42,333 nt of DNA from an uncultured Oscillospiraceae bacterium. GTDB lineage: Bacteria > Bacillota > Clostridia > Oscillospirales > Acutalibacteraceae. Each line of letters opens with the position of its first letter. Within the stretch, counting starts at the first letter, position 1. The notes below the pieces were generated by a model that saw only the letters and a list, made by a program, of their open reading frames with translations, ran no database searches and was not told the origin of the DNA. Position numbers and translations under genes: made by a program. The stretch is taken from NCBI GenBank assembly GCA_900553255.1, contig USCI01000009.1:1-42333 (forward strand). The letters are read 5' to 3'. Shown here piece after piece: positions 37,101 through 42,333 of this stretch.

Positions 37101-38085
37101 TCCCCCAGACGCAGTCAGATCGCGGAGCTGCCCAGCGCTTCAAACTTCTCCTGAAATGCTGCGAAATCGCTGATGTGTACGTCGAATTCCACAAAATCCG
37201 CATCGGACAGATCCAGCTTAAACAGGGACTTGGCCTTTTCCCCTACCCGGCCGGTATTATCCAGCTGCCACGTATCGCCGGGGCCCTTCGCCCCGCCGTC
37301 GTATACCGCATCCGGCCCGGTCTGTCCCGAGGTATCGTAAATCGGCAGGATTTCTTCCTCGAGCACCGGCTGCTTCACCAACGGTGCCGGCTCCTCCTGC
37401 GAGAAGAACACATTCGCCCACTGCACCTCACCGCAGTCCTTTTTGGCATTGCGGATCAGATAGAACCAGTTGGCGTGGGTCTTCCACGCGGTATTCTCCG
37501 CTGCGCTCTCAAACGCCGCAAGCGGTATGGATACCTGCTGCCACTGCCCCGCCTTGCTGCGGTCCAGCAGCGAAGCGATATTCACGCGCGAACCGACCCC
37601 TTCGGGACGGCTGTCGTTATTGATACCGACCACATTTCGCCGTTTTCCGGCGGGGCCAGCCATTCCGCCGACGCCTTCAGCCAGAAATTCAGATAGCCGC
37701 CGGCGGCGACATAGGCGCTGATGTCCAGCGAATCAACCATACCGGCCACGCCGTCTGTGTCCGTATGGCCGCGCGACATCCAGCCCGAATAGTTTTCCAC
37801 CACCGTGCTGTTATCGGTATCTCCGGGGTATTTTGAGCGCTGCGTGACAAAATAGCCGCCCGGCATTGCCTCCGTGTACTGCATCTGCATATAGGGGGCA
37901 CCGACATACAGCCGGGTATTCTCGCTGTCCGCATCGAAAAAGGGAAGGTCCGGAAGCGCCGGCTCCGGTTCCGCCGCCCAGCCTACAACACCTGCGCTAA
38001 GAAGCAGTGCCCCTGCCAGCAGCACAGCGGCCGCCCGCCGGGGAAGGTTCATTGGAAGCCGCCTGGTTTGCATACGCTTTTTCAT
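34116..38085 (-). pseudogene. Broken giant surface protein: dockerin, SGNH hydrolase, serine beta-lactamase-like
   Basis: Remains of one gene for a secreted protein of at least 1,300 residues. The start at 38085 has GAGGAGG; a signal peptide ends near VVGWAA. Order: carbohydrate-binding-like N-terminal regions; a type I dockerin with two calcium loops (GDVNNDGVVDEADLLAIRRH and ADVNDDGVVDEQDY, 36611-36778); an SGNH/GDSL hydrolase (35714-36331) with intact IGGSITQG, LGGTSS, CND and DNVHPS blocks; a beta-sandwich-like region; a beta-lactamase/esterase domain with SVSK (34811-34822); a C-terminal membrane anchor with a basic tail. Three lesions break it: a one-base loss near 37622-37632, an in-frame TGA at 37115-37117 (probably CGA before), and a frame change at about 34635-34695 where the beta-lactamase core is also missing. 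Probably nonfunctional as a whole. Confidence 0.8.
36611..36778 (-). other. Type I dockerin domain inside the pseudogene
   Basis: Two EF-hand-like calcium loops with the spacing of a type I dockerin, lying internally between the N-terminal binding regions and the SGNH domain, not at a terminus. This implies cohesin-bearing partners somewhere in the genome, none of which is in this window. Confidence 0.8.
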
Positions 38086-38233
38086 CCTCATTCCTCCTCG
38101 TTTATCCGCCTGTTGCGATATCTTTTGGCTGAACACCGTCAGCCGGAGAGACAAGGGGTAGCCGCATCCCCATAAGCTTGACCGGATTCCGCCCAGACAC
38201 CTCCTCCCGCCGCTCGCATTATGTACACCACGT

Positions 38234-38262
38234 CCATATAGTTTATTCTATAAACTATATGG
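38234..38262. promoter_or_regulatory. Long palindromic operator candidate
   Basis: Perfect 13-bp arms CCATATAGTTTAT around a 3-base centre, about 150 bases upstream of the broken surface-protein start. The arms are AT-rich and lack a T tail, which fits an operator better than a terminator. Confidence 0.45.
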
Positions 38263-38464
38263 ATTATGCTTAAAGTATACGGGAAACAGAAAAAAGGTGC
38301 AATATTCAATTTGTACGAGCTTTAAATTATTATATGTGATTTTTAATAAAATTTATATTGTTTGTGGATATAATATTCTATTTTATAGAGTTTTCCGATT
38401 GACTCCGCATAACCGGCGGGTGCCGCCACGGCTTCCGGCTGTCCACGGGACGTTAAATGTACAC

Positions 38465-38508
38465 AAAAACAGCCCCGGTTTCCGCATGCGGAAACCGGGG
38501 CTGTTTTT
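38465..38508. terminator. Palindromic bidirectional terminator
   Basis: A 22-bp perfect palindromic arm centred at 38486/38487, flanked by A and T runs on both sides, just past the stop of the adhesin-like gene. Confidence 0.85.
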
Positions 38509-38520
38509 TATCAGGTTTGT

Positions 38521-40010
38521 TTAGGCTGCGCTTTTCTTGCGGAAAAAGAGCACCGCCGCGCCTGCCGCGAGCAGCAGAACCGCCGCAAACATCACCAGTT
38601 CCAGGCTGCTGCCGGTATCGGTGATATCGTCGTCATCCGTAGTGTCGTCCTCCTTTTCCGGAGTGACATAGCCTTCGTCGGTCACCATTTCATCGTTGAC
38701 CTTAACCGTACCCTTGCCGGAATTGACAACCTTGACGCCGGCGGCATCAATCGTCAGTTCCAAATCCCCCTGCAGGACATCCAGCGCATCGCCGGCCGCC
38801 ACCTTTTCGGACAGCGCACGGATCGCCCCAGCGCCGACATAAAAAGCTTTGTCCCCCTGCTTCGGCGTATAGCCGACCACCGCGCTGTCCTCGTCGATCA
38901 GCGCGCTGTCCGGCTGCTGGGCAAACGTGCCGCCGGTAATGCCAAGCGTGCCTTCGCCATTGTTGGCGACAGCACCGGAGACGGTGCCGCCGGAAATGAC
39001 AACTTCATCCAGACCACCGTTGGTCACATCGCCATTGATTACTGCTTCATCCGCAATCTCCAGCAAACCGCCGGCCTGCGTACCCTGCAAAACGATATCC
39101 CCGTCAAAACGGCCGCCGGCGATTTCAACCGCACCGCTGTTGGCGGAACCGCCCATCGTGGCCAGCGCAATGGTGTCTTCACCGCCGGTGAAGGTGCCGT
39201 CCGTGATGGTCAGCTGGCCCTGATCCATCGTGTCATCCAGGTAGCCGTTGAGCACAACGTAGGGTGCGCCTTCGTCCACCTTGAACGTACCGCCGGAAAT
39301 CTCGGCCTCGTTCCAGTTCAGCAGCGCAGCCTGCGCCACGTTGGTGAAGGTGCCGCCTTCGATGGTCAGCTGGCCGTAATCGTCGTTTTTGATGGTGTTC
39401 AGGCACCGGTAAAGGTGCCGCCCTTAACGGTCAGCACCGAGGGCTCACCGCTGGTGTTCTGGGCACCGTTATACCAGCCGTTCTCCAGCAGGCTGGAATA
39501 TTTGCCGGGCTGCTGCACGGTCACGCCGTCGTTGATGGTCATCGTACCGTGGTTGACAATCGTATAATAGGAGTTGTTATTGGACGTATCCGCAGACGTC
39601 CCCGCATCCTTGCTGCGGTCAAATGTGCCGCCGTTGAGGTTCGCAACGCCCTCATTCCACAGCGCTGCCTGACCATGATTGACGTTGTCCACCTTACCGG
39701 TGCCCACCACCTTCAGGGTGCCCTGATTGGTGATGGTATGCTTCGCGTCCTTATTGGTCAGCGTGAAGGTTCCCAGGTCCAGCGTGATGGTCGTGTCCTT
39801 CGCGATCGTGACATTCTCCTGCGTATCCGCCAGCAGGATCACCGTTTTCCCGTCGGCCGCGTCAATCGCCGCCTGCACCGTCTGGTAGCCGGTGCCGTCG
39901 ACCTCAGCGACATCGCCTTCCGCCGCAAAAGCGGTCATCGGCAGCACCGCTGCACATGCCACGGCGAACGACAGGGCAACCGTCGTCCACTTTTTCAGGC
40001 TTTTTCCCAT
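38521..40010 (-). pseudogene. Frameshifted beta-helix surface adhesin
   Basis: Secreted repeat protein interrupted once. The start at 40010 has GGAG nine bases upstream; the signal peptide ends MTAFAAEG. The body is a right-handed beta-helix-like array with recurring GGTF motifs (LNGGTF, VKGGTF, IEGGTF, ISGGTF, ITDGTF, ITGGTF). The C-terminus has an acidic linker, DTGSS, a membrane helix and the tail FFRKKSAA. Translation stops at TGA 39399-39401; adding one base there (for example GCC to GCCC) joins it to the downstream frame and gives 496 residues. It could be a real mutation or an assembly error. Role, if restored: surface attachment, inferred from architecture. Confidence 0.8.
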
Positions 40011-40137
40011 ACATGAAGTCTCCTCTCTTTTTTCGGAGGGCAGGCGATTATCCGCTCTCCCATCCTGTTTCGGAATCGGAAAATCCCGATCCCCTACGGG
40101 ACAATACGGCCGACCACCGGCCGCGGCCGTCCCGATA
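40011..40137 (-). other. Structured 5' leader of the adhesin gene
   Basis: The predicted 127-base leader contains nested complementary segments (GGGAC/GTCCC and ACGGCCG/CGGCCGT) and a second small hairpin (ATCGG/CCGAT). It matches no riboswitch class I recognise. Confidence 0.35.
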
Positions 40138-40143
40138 AGCCAA

Positions 40144-40172
40144 ATTTTACTCCGTCCCTCTGCCCTTTTCAA
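40144..40172 (-). promoter_or_regulatory. Promoter of the adhesin-like gene
   Basis: Minus-strand TTGAAA (40167-40172), 17 bases, TAAAAT (40144-40149). Confidence 0.75.
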
Positions 40173-40273
40173 GTGCTCTTTTTTTACCGCGGGCGTATTT
40201 CGGCTGTATTAATAAAAAAAACAGCTTTACATTTTTATGCTTTAGCTATTATACAGGCTTCATTTTGGATCCG

Positions 40274-40305
40274 TTATTGACATATGTCAATAATAAGTAT
40301 ATATT
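40274..40305 (+). promoter_or_regulatory. Promoter with FNR-geometry palindrome ahead of the DUF134 operon
   Basis: TTGACA (40277-40282), 17 bases, TATATT (40300-40305) is a near-consensus promoter. Its -35 lies inside TTGACATATGTCAA, within a 20-bp perfect palindrome (40274-40293). TTGAC-N4-GTCAA has the 5-4-5 geometry of FNR-type boxes, and a Crp/Fnr regulator is the third gene of the operon. Confidence 0.7.
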
Positions 40306-40341
40306 TACAGACATAGGTATACAAAGAAGGGGGCAATACAC

Positions 40342-40719
40342 ATGCCGCGGCCATGCAAGCACCGGCGCATCTGCCGGATGCCCAAAGCCTGCCGGTTCGG
40401 CCCGCTTGGAACCGATGGCGGCGAGGACATCGCACTGACTCTGGACGAATACGAGACCCTGCGGCTGATCGACCTGCTCGGCTACACGCAGGAGGAATGT
40501 GCCGCCCAAATGGGGGTCGCCCGCACGACGGTGCAGGCGGTCTGCACCGCAGCGCGGCGCAAGGTGGCTGACGCGCTGGTCAACAGCCACCGGATCGAAA
40601 TCCAGGGAGGCCATTATACCCTGTGCCCCAAGGCCAGGGAGTGCTCCGGCGACTGCCGGCGGCGGTGTCCTCAGCATGTACAGAATCCCCGTGAAAACAG
40701 AAAGGATGAGCTTCCATGA
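40342..40719 (+). CDS. DUF134 family protein
   Basis: Small protein (125 residues) of the DUF134 family. The N-terminus MPRPCKHRRICRMP with Cys5, Cys11 and Cys17 is family-like, the centre is a sigma-70 region-4-type helix-turn-helix (YTQEECAAQMGVARTTVQAV, about 48-67), and the C-terminus is cysteine-rich (CPKARECSGDCRRRCP). A metal or Fe-S cluster-sensing DNA-binding role is plausible but unproven. AGAAGGGGG precedes the ATG. It overlaps the NifX-like gene by four bases; this pair is common in anaerobes. Confidence 0.88.
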   Translation: MPRPCKHRRICRMPKACRFGPLGTDGGEDIALTLDEYETLRLIDLLGYTQEECAAQMGVARTTVQAVCTAARRKVADALVNSHRIEIQGGHYTLCPKARECSGDCRRRCPQHVQNPRENRKDELP

Positions 40720-41147
40720 CAAACGGAAAAATCGCGGTAACCTATGAGAACGGGCAGGTATTCCAGCATTTCGGCCATACGGCGCAGTTCAAGCTGTATA
40801 CCGTGCAGGATGGAAAGATCACTTCCTCCGAGGTGCTCGACACCAACGGAAGCGGACATGGCGCACTCGCGGGATGGCTGAAGGCCCACGACGTGACAGC
40901 GCTCATCTGCGGCGGGATCGGCGGCGGCGCACGCACTGCACTGGCCGAGGCGGGAATCGCGCTGTATCCCGGCGCGGCAGGCGGCGCCGATGAGCAGGCG
41001 GCCGCGCTGCTCGGCGGCACTCTGCGCTTCGACCCTGCAACCACCTGCCATCATCACGACGGCGACGCCGGCCACAAATGCGGCGATCACGGCTGCGGGG
41101 ATCACCGCCATGAGGATCACGCCTGCGGCGGCCACTGCGGCCACTGA
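40716..41147 (+). CDS. NifX/NifB-C family iron-molybdenum cofactor-type protein with His/Cys tail
   Basis: Cytosolic protein (143 residues) with a dinitrogenase Fe-Mo cofactor-type domain (about 4-108; motifs VFQHFGHTAQF and ALICGGIGGGA). It is followed by a 33-residue tail with ten His and five Cys, expected to chelate metal ions. Without nitrogenase genes nearby it is more likely a general Fe-S/metal carrier or storage protein. Its start overlaps the DUF134 stop (ATGA), and a Crp/Fnr gene follows after 25 bases. Confidence 0.88.
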   Translation: MTNGKIAVTYENGQVFQHFGHTAQFKLYTVQDGKITSSEVLDTNGSGHGALAGWLKAHDVTALICGGIGGGARTALAEAGIALYPGAAGGADEQAAALLGGTLRFDPATTCHHHDGDAGHKCGDHGCGDHRHEDHACGGHCGH

Positions 41148-41172
41148 CACACTGCCGAAAGGAGGCCGGACT

Positions 41173-41847
41173 ATGCCCGGCGATACGGAGGAACTCCTGC
41201 CCTTTTATAAACAGCTTACCCCGGCGCAGCAGAGACGGCTGGACGCCGTTTCCGGACGGCGGCACTACAAGCCAGGTCAGGTACTATTTACCGGCGATGA
41301 GCACTGTCTGGGGCTTCTGGTGGTCATCCAGGGGCAGCTGCGGGTCTCCACCCAGTCGGAGGAGGGCCGCGAAATCACGCTGTACCGGCTGTTCGAGAGG
41401 GATATGTGCCTGTTTTCCGCCTCCTGCATCCTGCGCGGAGTGACCTTTTCCCTGCGCATCGAGGCGCAGGAGGACACCGAGGTACTGCACATCCCTCCGG
41501 ACGAGTATCAGCGGCTGATGCAGGAGAGTCCGGCGGCCGCCAACTATACGAACGAGGTCATGGCCACCCGCTTTTCGGATGTGATGTGGCTGCTTGAGCA
41601 GACGCTGTACAAAAAAATGGATGCGCGGCTGGCCGCCTTTCTGGTGGAGGAGAGCCGGCTGCTGGACAGTGCCGTCCTCCCGCTCACCCACGAGGCAATC
41701 GCCCGGCACCTGGGCAGCGCGCGGGAGGTTATTACCCGCCTGCTCAAATATTTTCAAAGCGAGGGACTGGTCCGGCTTTCCCGCGGCGCGGTCGAGCTGA
41801 CCGCGCCGGAACGGCTCGCCGCCCTCGCCGCCGGCAGCCTGCGCTGA
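41173..41847 (+). CDS. Crp/Fnr family transcriptional regulator
   Basis: DNA-binding regulator (224 residues): cyclic-nucleotide-binding-fold sensor domain (about 25-125), long dimer helix (about 130-160) and C-terminal winged HTH (LTHEAIARHLGSAREVITRLLKYF, about 166-189). It lacks the N-terminal cysteine cluster of E. coli Fnr, so it does not sense oxygen that way; ligand or heme sensing is possible. GAAAGGAGG precedes the ATG. It probably acts on the palindrome at 40274-40293 and so on its own operon. Confidence 0.92.
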   Translation: MPGDTEELLPFYKQLTPAQQRRLDAVSGRRHYKPGQVLFTGDEHCLGLLVVIQGQLRVSTQSEEGREITLYRLFERDMCLFSASCILRGVTFSLRIEAQEDTEVLHIPPDEYQRLMQESPAAANYTNEVMATRFSDVMWLLEQTLYKKMDARLAAFLVEESRLLDSAVLPLTHEAIARHLGSAREVITRLLKYFQSEGLVRLSRGAVELTAPERLAALAAGSLR

Positions 41848-41885
41848 TCGGTGATCTTGTCACATACAGGACAGGACGGCAGGCG

Positions 41886-41891
41886 TATACT
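41886..41891 (+). promoter_or_regulatory. -10 element of the thioredoxin gene with upstream Crp-like site
   Basis: TATACT lies 36 bases before trx with no -35 hexamer. GTGATCTTGTCAC (41851-41863) is centred near -41 relative to the expected start, the position used by class II Crp/Fnr activators. The 5-base spacer differs from the usual Crp site. Confidence 0.35.
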
Positions 41892-41926
41892 GATAACAGA
41901 AACCAACAAGAAAGGGGAACCGATCC

Positions 41927-42241
41927 ATGTCTGTTCTTTCTGTCAGTAAACGCTCCTTCTCCGAAGAGGTTTTGTCCTCCAGCCTGCCGGTCCTAATCGA
42001 TTTCTGGGCGCCGTGGTGCGGCCCGTGCCGGATGCTCTCCCCCATCGTCGACGAGGTAGCCAGGGAGCACCGCGCCGACCTCAAGGTGGTCAAGGTCAAC
42101 ATCGACGAGGAACCGGAGCTCGCAAACGAGTTCGGGGTGATGAGCATCCCGACGCTGGTGCTGATGAAAAACGGCCGGGTGGCCGCCAGTGCGGTCGGCG
42201 TCCGGCCGAAGCAGCAGATCGAGGCTATGCTGAAGGAATAA
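41927..42241 (+). CDS. trxA: Thioredoxin
   Basis: Cytosolic thiol-disulfide oxidoreductase (104 residues, full length). The active site WAPWCGPC has Cys31 and Cys34; the conserved cis-proline lies in MSIPTLVLMKNG. AAAGGGGA precedes the ATG. It follows the Crp/Fnr gene by 79 bases with its own likely promoter. Which reductase feeds it is not visible here. Confidence 0.95.
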   Translation: MSVLSVSKRSFSEEVLSSSLPVLIDFWAPWCGPCRMLSPIVDEVAREHRADLKVVKVNIDEEPELANEFGVMSIPTLVLMKNGRVAASAVGVRPKQQIEAMLKE

Positions 42242-42254
42242 GGGCACATAAAAA

Positions 42255-42279
42255 GAGAGGGCAGCAAAGCTGCCCTCTC
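42255..42279 (+). terminator. Hairpin after thioredoxin
   Basis: Perfect 11-bp stem GAGAGGGCAGC with an AAA loop, 13 bases past the stop. No T tract follows on the plus strand; an A tract on the left would serve the minus strand. Confidence 0.6.
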
Positions 42280-42290
42280 AGTCTGTCGAA

Positions 42291-42329
42291 GAAGCCGGTG
42301 TTAAGCGTGAGCAAAACACCGGCTTCTTT
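42291..42329 (+). terminator. Second hairpin at the window end
   Basis: 12-bp stem GAAGCCGGTGTT with a 12-base loop, followed by TTT. It may back up the first terminator or serve a gene beyond the window. Confidence 0.5.
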
Positions 42330-42333
42330 GAAA

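Larger units (their letters stand above)
38086..38520. other. Intergenic region between the two surface-protein genes
   Basis: No gene is supported here. On the minus strand 38086-38220 is a GC-rich leader with small hairpins (for example GGCTGA/TCAGCC) that matches no riboswitch I know. 38234-38262 is a long palindrome. 38280-38400 is unusually AT-rich. 38465-38508 is a terminator. Confidence 0.6.

Noticed and set aside
37115..37117. TGA as a recoded sense codon
   Set aside because: TGA serves as the normal stop in several genes of the window (for example btuF, btuC and iorA), so a local nonsense change is simpler.
38086..38220. Cyclic-di-GMP or other known riboswitch before the giant surface gene
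   Set aside because: Consensus segments of the GEMM and other familiar classes could not be found in the leader.

Overview
The window looks like the chromosome of a GC-rich (roughly 60% by eye) anaerobic member of the Clostridia, most likely an Oscillospiraceae/Ruminococcaceae-type gut bacterium. The clues are a T-box leader on tyrS, a YerC/TrpR-like regulator, an LTA-synthase-like sulfatase, a dockerin domain, indolepyruvate:ferredoxin oxidoreductase, a DUF134/NifX-like pair, strong AGGAGG-type ribosome binding sites and TTTGTCGAAA-like Spo0A boxes. The species assignment is inference. No tRNA, rRNA, CRISPR array or insertion sequence was seen.

Layout. 86-8987 is a cell-envelope block: a processive GT2 glycosyltransferase (-), a YfbR-like nucleotidase (-), a GT-C-like membrane glycosyltransferase, YfhO and a hemolysin III family protein (+), then an LTA-synthase-like sulfatase (-). 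9174-17168 is a tight five-gene operon: SWIM zinc finger protein, HEAT-like DUF5691-type protein, MoxR AAA+ ATPase, large DUF5682-type protein and VWA (MIDAS) protein. This is the best candidate for an under-described system. It ends in a 14-bp hairpin. 17219-19187 (-) is yerC-like, methyltransferase, hsp33. 19327-20927 (-) is tyrS with a complete Tyr T-box leader. 21074-24756 (+) is a cobalamin-riboswitch-controlled importer (BtuF, BtuC, BtuD) plus a shortened PduO-type adenosyltransferase homologue.

24988-25560 is an AT-richer orphan IrrE-like zincin. 25624-29885 (-) is an aryl-acid operon (phenylacetate-CoA ligase, IorA, IorB, ACT protein), followed upstream by a sodium:solute symporter (29949-31490). 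31781-33978 (+) holds a lipoprotein NlpC/P60 homologue that has lost all three catalytic residues, a YdcF-like protein and a small serine recombinase behind tandem Spo0A-like boxes. 34116-40010 (-) contains two adjacent broken surface-protein genes: a giant dockerin/SGNH/beta-lactamase protein with three lesions and a beta-helix adhesin with one frameshift. 40277-42241 (+) is a redox/metal group: DUF134, a NifX-like protein with a His/Cys-rich tail, a Crp/Fnr regulator and thioredoxin, headed by a consensus promoter whose -35 lies in an FNR-geometry palindrome.

How it fits together. Vitamin import, tRNA charging and the redox group each carry recognisable control elements: B12 riboswitch, T-box and FNR-like box. 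The five-gene SWIM-to-VWA operon carries its own AAA+ motor, a metal-dependent VWA adaptor, a putative metal-dependent hydrolase-like protein and a zinc-finger protein, and so looks like a self-contained remodelling machine of unknown target. The only visibly decaying part is the surface-protein pair at 34-40 kb, while about thirty other genes are intact.
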